Positions 45,230 through 56,689 of a DNA stretch of 64,000 bases are shown here, piece by piece. Every line of letters starts with the position of its first letter. Within the stretch, counting starts at the first letter, position 1. The position numbers and the translations under genes are program-made. The stretch is from Puccinia triticina (taxonomy: Eukaryota; Basidiomycota; Pucciniomycetes; Pucciniales; Pucciniaceae), in assembly GCF_026914185.1 (NCBI RefSeq), contig NC_070563.1:7771001-7835000 (forward strand), given 5' to 3'. The notes under the pieces were generated by a model. The model saw only the letters and a list, made by a program, of their open reading frames with translations. It was not told the DNA's origin and ran no database searches.

Positions 45230-45830
45230 CATGGAGGACGCGCCGTAGCTGTACATTGTTCAGAGGCTGAGTTCCAGAAGGGTCTCAGCCCTTACTCAGC
45301 CGCCTAGGGGAGCCCGACCACGTTGTCCATGCAACTAGCTCCAGGCTCCCCAATGTGTGGGTTGGCTGCGTGAGGAGCCCACTCACGCCTTGGATTAGAA
45401 AGGCGTGCCGCAGCCGCTCTTCTGTCCAGGGCGCCCGCGCATTCTTATTGCGGCGGGCCTTGAGTGGCAACTCCTCCGCGAGACAGCTTTAGCGCTTTAG
45501 CAGGAGGCTTCTTGAGGAGGGCCTAATGTGAGCCCTATAAACTCGGCTTCTAAGAGCCTGAGACATTAGGTGAGCCCAAACCTCTGGGAAGCACAGACCT
45601 GACTCGTAATTTGATTACAATCCAACCACACACATGAGATTACTTTGACAAGATAGCCAAGGCGGACCTTTTCTCTGAAGGAGAGTACACCAGGGAAAAA
45701 TTGAGGTCACCTGAGAGCAGGTGATGTGAAGAAGACTCTTGTTCAGTCTCCAATCATACTCCAAACCCCATTGAGTGGGACTCCCACCACAAAGGGGTCA
45801 TTGTTTTTGATAGTGGAGTCTTGCCACAGT
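45230..45830. other. 3' flank of the DIRS element, no gene
   Basis: Follows the tyrosine recombinase on its strand. It probably includes the terminal repeat region of the DIRS element, but I could not match it to the other end. Confidence 0.35.
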
Positions 45831-45833
45831 AGC

Positions 45834-46911
45834 TCAGGTGTCTGAACATGTTTTACTAAATGTCACCTGCCACCAGCTGTCATCACATTTTCCCTGGTGG
45901 TATGGTCTCAGATAGAGCTTATAGCAGTCTGAGGTCCAGCGACCTAAATAACACAATTGGTTGACTGGTACGCCCATGGTGTGTTGCAGCGAGGCCCCCC
46001 CCAACTCGAAATGAGTGTCCCGAGATGCCGTGGAAACCACCAGACGTTAAGGTTGTTTTTAAGAGTGAGACCACCGTTGGGCGCGTAAGGTGGCGGCGTC
46101 CTGTCGGCGTGGGGTATCCGAAGAGGCTATCCTCTGGATGCTTGGAGTCCGCTAACCTTCTGAGAACCGCCGCCACAGGGCACAGGGCGCCTTTCACGGG
46201 TTTTAGATGCACAAATTGAGGGGCACCCGGTTTTGCCGTCTTTGCGCCTCTCAAAGCCAGGGAGATTGCCAGTGGATTGGACTCGCCTTTGGGGTAGGAC
46301 AATTGCACGTCTTTCACAAGGAGGGAGGAGGCCGCGTCCGGGGGTGTTGACTTGTGCCAGTACGTTAGCTCAGCCAAGTGGGCCATCCCCCAGAAGGTGA
46401 TCAAGGCCAAATCAAGAACCGCGCGTTTGAAGGGATCACCGCCTCGCCAGGTGGCGTAGAGATACACCGGATGGTGCAGGTGGATGGCCGATTTGGGGGG
46501 GTGGGTGGGAGATTTGGTGTCTAGCCATTCCAAAGAGCATAGAAGGACAATGAATTTTGAGGCGGATTCGGAGGGGTATCTGTGGTCGTAGTAAAGATGC
46601 CACACCTTCAAGCCAAATAAGTACCGGGCTACGGTTTTCGCCGTCACCTCCCGTGCGGCCTGCTTGCCCATTGCTCGCCCTGCCCACCAACAGAAATGAT
46701 AGATGTCTTTCTCTGTTGCCGGTAGGAGGACACGTTTGTCAGAGGTGGTGCGTTTGAAGCGGATATACTTCTTCACGCCTGCGTTGTACGTGAGTAGGGT
46801 ATTCCATTTCCAGTGGTACAACATGTGTATGTCTAACGCTGTTGGCACCGTGATGGTGCAGCCATTGGATAGAAATGCCGTGATGCTAGGTAGGTGGTAT
46901 TGGACTGGCAT
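45834..46911 (-). pseudogene. DIRS-type tyrosine recombinase, one frameshift
   Basis: Integrates the circular DNA copy of a DIRS-type retrotransposon in place of a DDE integrase. From ATG 46911: LLPATEKDIYHFCWWAGRAM, VLDLALITFWGMAHLAELTY (catalytic Arg region), then GISGHSFRVGG (H-x-x-R box). An 8-G run near 45998-46005 shifts the frame; the next frame continues ASLQHTMGVPVNQLCYLGRW and TSDCYKLYLRPY with the nucleophilic Tyr region. Catalytic residues are recognisable, but the gene is broken. Confidence 0.8.
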
Positions 46912-47070
46912 TTCTCGGTGGACTTGGAAGAGGTAAAGGGGGCGCTGCTAGAATTTGATAAGGAGATTTGGGACGGAAGGATATGACAACAAGGGTTTGG
47001 AGCCAGTACACCTACAACCAATACCAACAATTTAAAGAAGAAAAGACACGGATCATCATTACACGATGTG

Positions 47071-48746
47071 TCAATCAACGGGGGAGAGCAGGCTATGCAG
47101 GTCAATAGGTAAATCTACATGGATCCAGTTGCTCTTGTGGAGCCTGGAGCGGTCCCCTTGGGAGAGTGCGTCAGCGCGGTTGCTAGCGGAAGTGATCCAT
47201 TGCGCTTTGATGTCTACTTCCTGGGATATCAGGAGGTCCTGAATGACTTTCCATTCTTTGTTGACTGCTACGTTGCCAGACCTCCGTCTCCCAATGACCA
47301 ATTTGGTCAATGTATTGTCTGTCTCCACCCAAAAAACCCTACCTTGATGTCTTCCTAGTGACACCAGGATCAGCAAGCCCAGGCAAACCGCTACAGTTTT
47401 GAGCCAGGAGATGTTGCGTGGGTAGCTGGGATCTGAGTTCCAACCAGTCTGGATGCAAAATTGGGCCCAGCGTCCGCAGACTATAACACCAATGCCGAAA
47501 GAGGTGGAGGCATCACCAACCCAACCTATATTGACTGGATGAGGACAGGCTACCAGCCGAGTAAGTTTCTGGGTTGTTAACGTATCAATCCAACGCTCTA
47601 CATCATCCAACACGTAGATTGGCGGTTGGCGCGGGTGGTGGCGGAAAATCCAGCTATTCATCCAGCGGTAAAATCCGTTGATGTAACACCGGAGTTGAGG
47701 GAACAAGCAAGTGACATGGCCTAGCCTGCCCGCCATGAACTCTACTTTGTCAAAGGTGAAGACCATTCCGGGGGTTAGGAAGGAGCCAGCTAATTGTTTG
47801 AGGCATTGTTCAACCTTCTCTTTTGGTAGCCGGATGGTCATCTCGCGACCATTCCAGATAAAACCTAGGAACTTCTGTTTGTCTCCGAAGGGGGAGTACT
47901 TAGTTTTGTTAGTTTGTACCCCTAGCACCCCAGACCTGTCGGCCACTTCGTCCATATCTACCTGTGAGTCAATCTCTTTCACAAACAGGTTGTTGTCCAC
48001 CCAACGGAAGATGGTGGTCAAGTTGAACTCGTGTAGCATAATCAGTTTCCAGGCGTCTGCTGGCCAGAGCCGCAACCCGCTACACCGCCAAATGTGATCC
48101 GAGTGTCCAATAACAGTTTATTGTCAAAAGTGAGGGTAAAGAGATATGGCCATTGCTCTGGGGCCGTGGGAATTTGGCGATACTCCTTCTCCCAGTCAAA
48201 CAAGGCAAGCTGGCATGGCCTCTTGCATGACCTGAAGAATGCGGCAACGACTTTGAAGTTGTCCCAAGTCGTCGTGAAGTTGAGCTTGTTGACGAAAGAG
48301 TTTACCAAAGGGATCCTGGGGTCTGACCTTGGAAATGACAGGTCGTTTATTGGGCATACTGAGCCGTCTCCGTTCGCCACTGCTCCTAGAGGGCTGGAAC
48401 GGAAGAAGGGAAAAACTTTGGACACTTGCTCGTGAGTATAGGGCCCGTACATCCTCCCTGTGGCTAATTCAGCAGCGAAGGACTTTTCTATCTTCTCCCT
48501 TGCAAGCGTAGCGGAAGAGTGATTGGGCAGGGTCCACCATCTCATTGGTGGTGACAGGGTGTGAGGAGGGATGCCCTGGTCAAACCCGTTCTTGAATCCA
48601 TCAAGGACGTCGCTATATTCCGGGAGTAGATTGGCTGAGGACAGGGCATGCTCCCACTCAACTATGTTCATCTTGCAGACGGCATCAGTTGGCCAAGGAG
48701 TGTCTGTTGAATTGTACACAGTTAGTGCAGTCTTAGGGCACGGCAC
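47071..48746 (-). pseudogene. DIRS-type reverse transcriptase and RNase H
   Basis: Upstream part (48746-48042): RMYGPYTHEQVSKVFPFFRS, INDLSFPRSDPRIPLVNSFV and LALFDWEKEYRQIPTAPEQW, ending ITFGGVAGCGS. A frameshift near 48060 leads into PADAWKLIM, then FRWVDNNLFVKE, where the usual catalytic Asp-Asp pair reads Asp-Asn. RNase H-like blocks follow: VNIGWVGDASTSFGIGVIV and GRVFWVETDNTL, then SNRADALSQGD. Stop at 47071. The frameshift and the changed active site indicate a dead copy. Confidence 0.8.
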
Positions 48747-49069
48747 TGGGCAAGGTACTTATTGAAATCCAGAGATTGAGTCAACTTACCTGACCGTAAT
48801 TTACCATTAACTGGTAACACTCTTATCCTCTTAGAGTGGGAGTGGTCTGGCACACGAGTCAATTCAAGTGGGCTAAAAAGTTTAAGGTAATTGCATTATT
48901 TGAAATCAAAGGACAAAGGAAAGGAACAACAATGAGTAACTGGTGTCTCAACGGAGCAGGCTCTAAATTGAGATGTTAGATAACAATAGATAATTTGACG
49001 GAAAGGAGGACAAAGGAAGGACATTCAAGTGTGAAACAAGAAAACAAAGAATGGGGTGTGGAGTGGGTC

Positions 49070-50677
49070 TCACATCGGTGCTTGTTGATTGCCGGCACCT
49101 CTTTCTCTTTGAGATCTGTTGTTGTTTGGGGCTCCTTGAGTCCTGCCGCCTGTAGGGTTATAGAAAGCTCTATTGCCACCAAAGTAGCCTCTAGAGCGGC
49201 CACCTCGGCCCTGAGGATAGTTGCTTTGGGATGAGCCTTCAGATGATGGGGGGGGAGCTGGTGTGAATTTATTGGCGGCTTGTCCTTTTGGGGCTCCTGT
49301 TGATGGGTCCCATCTGTTACGGAGGCCTCCAACCACATAGGGATTATCATTGAAGTCTATCTCATTCTTCTTCCTAACATCTGCATACACCTGATCCGCC
49401 ATGTCTTGACGGAATACTGAGATATTGGGAACAAAGGTTTCATCTCCTATGGTGATGTGGTGTGCAAAGGTGTTGGCGCGCATCTGAATGTTGTACCTGA
49501 ACGCGGCCAAGAAACAGAAGTTCGAATGAATCCGGTTGCAGTGTGCTTTGTGCGTCAAGAGCCAGTCGGCAAAGATCTTGAAACCATACACATCCCTAAC
49601 ACAAACATGGAATTCTCTGTGTGCCACCGTCCATGCTCCCAACGTTAAGGTCCACTCGCTCGGATATGGATAACCGTAGTATTGGAGACCTTTCTCAGCT
49701 GCATTCTTGTCGGATTTGGGCCGGTTCAATGCTTGGTGAGACATTGCATCCGACTGCCACTTGCGGTTGAAGATGGTTAAGGGAATTGGGGCCTTCAGTT
49801 CTTTGAGGTTTTTGTCAAAGAATGGGGTAAAGCCAATGCTTCCGTGTTGATTGGAGCAACCGGTTCTAAAGCTTAACCCTTTCTGCTTTGCTTCAATCGA
49901 AGTAGCCAAAGCGTTGTTGGGAGCATTGAAGGAAGGAGTAGAGTTTTGTGGGGAAGAATTGTTCAACAAGTTTGACAGAAGGGAAGGTCTGATCATCTGT
50001 CTGTTGATTGAGGTCTCAGCAAGGGGGCTTGGGTGTTGTTGACGACTGAGGCCAACATCTTATAGAAGAAATCAGATCTGTCCATATCTCCGTCGTTCTC
50101 GGCCTCTACTGCTTTCAACCAGATGGCTTCCCTGTTATCTCCAAAGGTGGGGGGATTCTGGGTTGTCATTGGTCCAGCCACATGTTCTGTGTCGCCTCTG
50201 CAATTGATGTCGCCAAGAAGCTTGAGGATCTCTGGATCGCCTTCATTGGCCAGGTCATCTGGGAGTGCTTGTTGGGTTCTAGAAGTGGATTGCTTCTCTG
50301 ACGGCTTGGCCACCTTCTTTGTGGACTTCTTTGGCTTAGCCAGTGCACTCGTTTTTGCGCGCGTGTTCTTTGCAGGACCGGCGGCGGGCTCTACAGGGGC
50401 TGAATCTGATCAAGCCACTCCAGTAAGTCTCTGCTCAACCGGTAAGGGAGGAGTCTGTGAGTCGGTACATACCTTGGGGAACAAGGGCTGCTTCTACAGA
50501 AATGGCTTCCGCTTGGGAGTTCTCTATGCCAGCCGGGGGAGTCAACTCCTTGCTGGACTTAGGGTCAGATATGGCTGCTCCAGACGCAAGTGGGCGCGCT
50601 TCAATGGGCGTTAAGGCACCAGTGGACTTATCAGTAGAAACCTTCGACATGGAGAACTTTGAGAGAGAATCAGACAT
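49070..50677 (-). pseudogene. DIRS gag-like gene, two exons, one frameshift
   Basis: Starts at ATG 50677 (MSDSLSKFSMSKVSTDKS). An intron with GTATGT donor near 50473 and TGATCAG acceptor near 50407 joins Lys/Pro-rich sequence and NEGDPEILKLLGD. A frameshift at a C-run near 50025 is followed by IRPSLLSNLLNNSSPQN, HCNRIHSNFCFLAAFRYNIQ and an RGG-rich tail (RGGRSRGYFGGN) ending at 49070. The RG-rich tail fits nucleic-acid binding. Its position upstream of the RT fits a gag role. Confidence 0.65.
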
Positions 50678-51080
50678 GGTGGAGTATTGAGCAGGCGGTG
50701 GAAAGATGATGAATGGGTAAACTACCGGTATGGATTTGAATGGTGTAATGGGCAAGTCTTTCATTGGGGAGTTGATTGTGGTGGTGGAGTGATGGTGCAG
50801 GCTGTATATCAAAGATTGGATAGGTGAAAAGAGGGGTGTAGACTTCTGCCAGAAAATTTCTGAGAATGAGCAATACGCGCCTGTCGAGGAAATAGCGAAT
50901 GAATGATAACGAATGAGCAAGACAACCTACTCCATCTGAAGGTTTAAATACCTTTGAGTCCTCTAGGTCTCTTGTAGAGTGGGTGTCTCTCGTGGCCTGG
51001 CCTCACTGGTTCGGGTCGACCACGCGTATATCCAAGCCTTTGTAAGCGCGCGCATCTCCTTAGGCAAAACTAGCCAATGT

Positions 51081-51618
51081 CTAACTTAAAACAAGTCCCC
51101 CCTGGTGGGAGCGCTGTGGCTGGCGGCGAAGCCGCCCCTCCCGCAGGGAGGGACTTGTGCATTATCCCAAATTTTACGCAGGAGCAGAAAGTTCATTTGG
51201 CTGAGAGGTTTTTAAAATTTTTATAGCTCCTCCCCCAGCCTCTCCACCAATATGCCCTATCTGTACCCTATGCTACTTTTCTTTCTCTACAATTTGGTCT
51301 ACTCAGATTTTTTCTATCTCAATCTGTTGACCTTTTCAAAAGATCAAAAATGAACAAGTCTTCCAAATGAGGCTCCACTTGTTTGGGACTCCAGGAGTTG
51401 TTTTTCTGGCTACAAGATAGATAAGTGGTTCAAATTCCTTGCAAGAACAGAACCTACAACTCTGTGTATTCAGTTTTTCTATATTGGTTGGGATTTTTAG
51501 TGTAGCAGATCCTTTCTGCTCCTGCTTAAATCAAGACATAACTCATAAGCCTCTCCTGCGGAGAGCCCTCCGGGCGGGGTCCCCCGGACCCTCCGCCCGA
51601 GAGGCTTTGTTAAGCTAG
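51081..51618. mobile_element. Element IV: 538-bp deletion derivative of element I, 9-bp duplication AGCCAATGT
   Basis: AGCCAATGT at 51072-51080 and 51619-51627. Ends CTAACTTAAAACAAGTCCCC and, reverse-complemented, CTAGCTTAACAAAGCCTCTC. Hairpins: ACAAGTCCC..GGGACTTGT with an inner GGCGGC/GCCGCC stem on the left, and AAGCCTCT..AGAGGCTT on the right. In inverted orientation it matches the left 125 bp, the 37075-37410 block and the right 90 bp of element I, but lacks the gene-bearing interior. Confidence 0.9.
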
Positions 51619-51754
51619 AGCCAATGTGGTGTCGGATCCAATTGTGTCTATGGATGGATTCTTCATCACCGCGGGTTTGAGGGACAGGCGCTAGCCATGG
51701 ACTTAGGCCACCTATGCTGCGTGCCGGTAACCCCCAATTATGTGCATATGGTAG

Positions 51755-52393
51755 ATATGGTGTTGCAAGCGCGTCTGGGCACATACCCAACTCCCGCTTG
51801 GCCGAGTGCCTGCAGGGGTTGGGTATGTGCCCAGCGGGCTTGATTGGGCAGGTTGCGCGGGGGGCAGAGCTTGGCACACAGTCAAGTCCCACTTGGCCGA
51901 TGGGATCTGTGACTTGGCATGCAACACGCCGGCCCTTGTCTCTGCCTCAAAAGGCAAGAACAATGTGCCCTCAAGGAGGGGAAATGTTCTCCCTTCTTGA
52001 CATCGCACATCGGACATCAACAAGGGAGCTTTTCCTTCTTGATGGCCGGTCTGTAGGCTGGTCATCGGGGAGGAAAGACTCCCTTCGCGGTGGTCAATAC
52101 TTGTATTGATCATCAAGAAGGGAGTCTTCCCTTCTCGATGACCAGTTTGTAGACCGACCATTGAGGAGGGAAACTTCTCTCCTTGATGGCCGGCACAGCG
52201 TTTGGTGTGCGTGGCACCCTTGCTTGAAATTGGCCCAGCGGGGCTGGGCCGATTTCAAGCAACCAAGCGGGGGTTGGGAGTGTGCCAGGCGGGCTTGAGG
52301 ATCGGCCAAGCAGGCTTTAGGGTCGGCCACGCGCACTTGGCCTTTTTTCGGCCAAACTTTGGTGAGTGCCCAGACGGGCTTGCAACACCATAT
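51755..52393. mobile_element. 639-bp palindrome-rich TIR element
   Basis: Ends read ATATGGTGTTGCAAGC inward on both sides, followed by CGTCTGGGCAC. Inner inverted pairs include GGGCACATACCCAAC with its complement (51777-51832) and CTTGAAATTGGCCCAG with CTGGGCCGATTTCAAG (52222-52258). No clear target duplication and no gene. Confidence 0.6.
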
Positions 52394-52399
52394 AACGGG

Positions 52400-53020
52400 T
52401 TGAAGTGTGTGGCAAGTGTCCGGCTGCTTGAAGCCTCCCAGGCCTTCTTGTCTACCTCACCCACCACTCGACCCGACACACAGGATAGCCTCGTCGAGTC
52501 TACCCCGGATTGGTTATCGATGAGACGAACTATTGCAACCAACCATCGATCATTCAATCTGCTCAAACATCGTTGCCATGGAACAACAAGTCCTAGCTCC
52601 ACCAACAAGCTGGCATGCCCGAATGTACCCTAAGCAATTCCAAATCGGGAGGAGCGTTGTTTTGGAAACAGGGCAAAAAAAAATGTTTACGAGTAAAAAA
52701 AAGCGCGCCATTTGAGCCACGTACACATTAATTTGTAACCATGGGTGGGGGGCGCAACAGTGGAAACAATGAGCACACATGAAAGCGAGAGTAGCATACA
52801 AAACATGTAACCAGACAATCATTGTTGCCTGGTGAACAGGCAGATGAGCAAAAAATTAAACAGAAAGAAACAGAGATTTGAGAAGTTAGCGGTCCAAGAT
52901 GGACTGTTTCACCATATAAGCAACACTACCATCCCCCTGTCATCTGCACCTTGAATCAGCAGCCCCTCATTCCCATTCATCACACCTCGCTCCCTTCCTT
53001 CCATCTTATTGCATCACCAA
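52400..53020. other. No gene recognised; 3' flank of the FAR1/MULE-like gene
   Basis: Contains short frames only. An A-rich stretch (52675-52705) and pyrimidine-rich sequence near 52920-53000 may be untranslated sequence of the minus-strand gene. Confidence 0.35.
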
Positions 53021-53030
53021 GTGGCTATGT

Positions 53031-56000
53031 TCATCGAAGTTGCACCCTCGGAGCGAGGATTGTTGCCTCCTCCATCACCCCAACAATCTCAAAGAGCCGC
53101 TCCTTGAACAAACCCATTGACAAAACGTCGGATTTCAAAACAAACATCTTCGAGTTCTTCACGACCTTCAACAAGTCATCCATGCGCTTGAACGCTCCCC
53201 ATCCGACCTCTACCATTTCGCCAACCAAGACTGCCGCCTCGGCGCCGTTCATAGAGGAAGTATCATCAACACCCCGGAACATAGGTGCCACCGTGTGAGA
53301 TATGCCTGGTATGCGATCTTCAACCATCCGCAAGAGCGCGAAGCACACCTCCTGAAATCGATTCATCAAACGAGGTGATGAAAGCTTGGCCATACCCTTC
53401 CGATCTTTCTTTCTCTTGAGCACATCGGTGATCCGCTTGAGCGCAGACATTCCAGAGTTGAGTTCCGCCGCAATTATTCCTTTTGGAGTTAGTTGCACTG
53501 CTGACGCAATCGGCTCTATCGCTCCGTGGTTGATGTTATTTTGTACCGGATCAGGAGCGCTCGACCCACCAGTGGCAAAAGTTGGGTGTGCAGTGCTGAA
53601 CGGAGCATATTCTTGTTGGCCCGGGCGAAATCGTTTTGAGAAATTCAGCTCGTAAGGCGAGAAAACACCTGAGTTACGTCGCTTGGAAGATTCAGGTTTG
53701 GGTAGATGTGAGCTTTTGATGACCTCGATATCGGAATCGCAAGGGTCGCTGTTGATTTGAATGGTGGCGGGCTGGGGTCTACTGGGTGCCTTTTCAACAA
53801 CCAGAAGTTTGAATTCTCGCGCCAAGAAATACATGTGGATGCATGCGCTGCCGGACCTGGTGAAGAACATGCAGCTGCAGGTGAGCAGGCGACCCTCGAT
53901 GACTCCAAACGGAGGCAGGTAATCGACACGATAGGACATCTCGGTTGGGTTAGAAAAGGAATCAACCTGGAACTAGAGTGTGGTGTTGGTTGCGTGCAGT
54001 GTCAGTTGTGTCGATTCATCTGCAGTAAATTTTAAATACATGTAGGAGGAGCATACATACATGGTTGTTGTACTTGAGGATCCGAGCGCCAATCTGCTCC
54101 AAGTACTGCTTGGTGAAGCCTTTTGCCCGATTCTTGGTTCTCAATTGGAACTTGTTTGCGCGTTGTTTGACGAATCCCGTGTTCGCCTGACAATGATCCC
54201 TGCCAAAATCGGGCTCCACAACGTCGCAGAAAGTCTGTGTCAGCTCATTGATGCAAGGCCGCTCAGATGCCGAGATGTATCGTGACTTCAGGACGCGGTG
54301 CCAAGCCTCCGCGTAATTATTGGTGTCCATACCCTGGTGTGCAGTCTGTCGTAAAAAAGAGGAATTTCATTTTAGTGCTTCCCAACAACGGAAGGGATGC
54401 AAACGGCGAACTTACAGTGCGGTAGTATAAAGACCAGTGTTTGATGTATGTATACCACTGTGAATCGACGTAATCTGCGAACCCCTTGCTCACTAACCGC
54501 CACTTGCTGAGATAAATCATCATCCGGCTTCTTGGGTAATCGCCAGCGTAAAGCATCTGTCGGAAATCTGCTATCGCCTCAGATGAGCGATTTCCCAGGT
54601 AATTGGCTGCTTTACTCTTCACGGCTTTCATGACATGGAACAAACACCAAAAGTGTCTTGGTGCTTGTTCCATGAGGTCGCCAAAAGATTCCGAAACCGC
54701 TGTCTTGATGGCGAGGGCACAGTCGCTCATCACGGCGTGGGGCACAAGTCCGCACGAGAATCGGATCCAGCTGAGGATGCGTACAATGGGATCTCTGTGA
54801 TATCAAAAAGTTAGTGGTAAGTCAGCAACAGACTGGATGAGTTTGTTTTTAGGAATGGAATCATGTACGATGAGCACTTACATGGCCAGGGAGGTGGTGA
54901 AGGCCCAGCATACAGGCAATCCTTTGCCAGTGATGGGGTTGCGGATCAAGACCGTATATAGACTGACTTTGCGGCCTTGAGAGAGGAAATAATTCTTCAC
55001 GGTGTTGTGTGTTGCATCAATAAATATCATAGTCTTGCCGTGTTCTAGCATCATCTCGCGTTGCCACGGAGATTGAATTGCAAAAAGAAACGCATCGGAA
55101 TCGGTCAGCACAGGGGCATAAGTGTGCCAGCCGGTACTGGTCAAGTGAGATTCCCAAAGTGACATCGACACGAATACGTCCCGGTCCCGTCTAGCTTGAA
55201 AAGTGAGCCTTGTCTTGATCAGGTAGTTGACATGGTCGTATAGGACCGCATTCGATGCCGGAACAACAACACCGGTCCTGGCACAAAGCTGAGGTGTTGG
55301 CGGTGCAATTAGAATTCAGTGTTGGTGCTTTCCACACCTACCAAGAAGAAGACAAGAAAAACTTACAGCATGAAGGTCTCGAGATGACAAGAGGCGATGG
55401 ATGCCTTTCCATCCAATACCCGAATCAACACGGGTGATGATCCAGTCATCAATAACCTTGGGAATCCGAGTGTTTTCCATGTCTTCTTTAGTGTTGAGTT
55501 CGTGCGAATGTTTCCAATGCCATTCGACCCGCAGCGAGTCTGTGGCAATGTGGTGGGTGATGGTGAATCTGGCCTTGCAGCCACACTTCCTTCCGGATTC
55601 TTCTTTCCGGGAGTTGATTGGAGCCTCGTGGTGCCCGTTGCGAGGACATTTGTAGTAGAGCTTGAAATGGTACTGCATCGGTGGGCCGGGTTTCTTGATT
55701 GGAGGGGTTTCAACTTGATTGGTAAAGCAGTTGTCGAGGGTCCAACGAACTGTCTCTTGCATTTTTTCAACAAAAAGCTGGGCTTCTCCCATAGAACGGC
55801 CAGGAATGGAGAAGCAAAACGGATGACTGTTGAAAGCCGGACCAGCGCCGCCTAACCAACGGACCATTCTTAGCGTGCACGGAGCAAGCTTGACACCATG
55901 TGGAACAGGGACCTCTTCGATGAACGGTTCAGGTACAATATCTTCAATGTCAATAATGAGTGGATATTTGTTACTGGGTGGTTTTAGTTCGGTGTTTAGC

Positions 56001-56074
56001 ATTGCTTGGAGGGATGAAAGCACTGAGGAATGTGGAGATGATTTTGTGTTGGCGTTTGAGGTGATTGAGAGCAT
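53031..56074 (-). CDS. FAR1/MULE-type transposase-like protein with SWIM zinc finger, 906 aa
   Basis: Exons on the minus strand: 56074-55367, 55288-54882, 54794-54416, 54345-54061 and 53972-53031. All introns are GT-AG and the joined frame has no stop. Order: N-terminal FAR1-like zinc-binding domain (YYKCPRNGHHEA, KCGCKARFTITHH, WHWKHSHEL); MULE DDE domain (MIFIDATHNTVKN, NPITGKGLPVCWAFTTS, HAVMSDCALAIKTA, HFWCLFHVMKAVKS, NNYAEAWHRVLKSRY); SWIM finger (LLTCSCMFFTRSG..CIHMYFLAREF); and a C-terminal extension of about 200 residues without known domain. The first two Asp and the later Glu of the DDE domain are visible. It could be an active MULE transposase or a domesticated FAR1-like regulator. 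I saw no terminal repeats around it. Confidence 0.85.
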
Positions 56075-56689
56075 TTTTCAATGGAGTGTGGCGAGGAAGG
56101 TAAGGGATAAGTAATTGGCTCGGGTCTTATGGATGGTAATGTGGGGGATGAAGCGGTGAAAGGAAATTTGGGGGGGAGTGAGGCAGGAATGGAAAGACCT
56201 GAGGGGAAGGCCGGTGCCGGAAGACAATAACGCAGGCAACGATATGTAAGGATCAAAAGCTTGGGGGGAAGGTTGTAAAAAAGCCGGGCGACTGGAGGTA
56301 ACCGAAAGGGTATGAAAGGATTAACTTGAAAGTAAATATGTACAAACAACGCAATGATCGTGATTTTATGAAAGGCAAACACTGAAAGCTTAGGTTTGCT
56401 GTATAGATTAAAAGGTTGGAAGCTTAGATTTCTGGGCAGAGGTTGACGGTTGTGGTTGATGCAAGACAAAATTGATAAGAAAAATTGTGAGTTGTGGTCA
56501 ATGCAAAACAAGATTGATATGATGGCTCCGGGCCGAGTGAATAACTGGGTTGATTGGAGGGCTATTGCTTTGTGGCAGCAGCAATAGCTACTTATATGGG
56601 GCCTCACGGTCCCAGGGCTCTCCTTGGGAAGACAATACTCCAAATGTTTTACATTGGAGGCGAACTCAGACAACCGGACATGCAACAAT

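Larger units (their letters stand above)
45834..50677 (-). mobile_element. DIRS-type retrotransposon, decayed
   Basis: Gag-like, RT/RNase H and tyrosine recombinase genes stand in the order and strand expected of DIRS elements. It lies between two short hairpin-ended TIR elements (V and IV). Terminal repeats were not resolved. DIRS elements leave no target duplication. Confidence 0.75.

Noticed and set aside
48976..49350. Separate 124-codon minus-strand gene
   Set aside because: It overlaps the gag-like reading frame in another phase and shows only a shadow of its RGG-rich part.
55996..56688. 230-codon minus-strand frame upstream of the FAR1/MULE-like gene
   Set aside because: Low-complexity Leu/Pro/Ser reading without motifs. 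It overlaps the start of the real gene in another frame and probably covers its promoter and leader.
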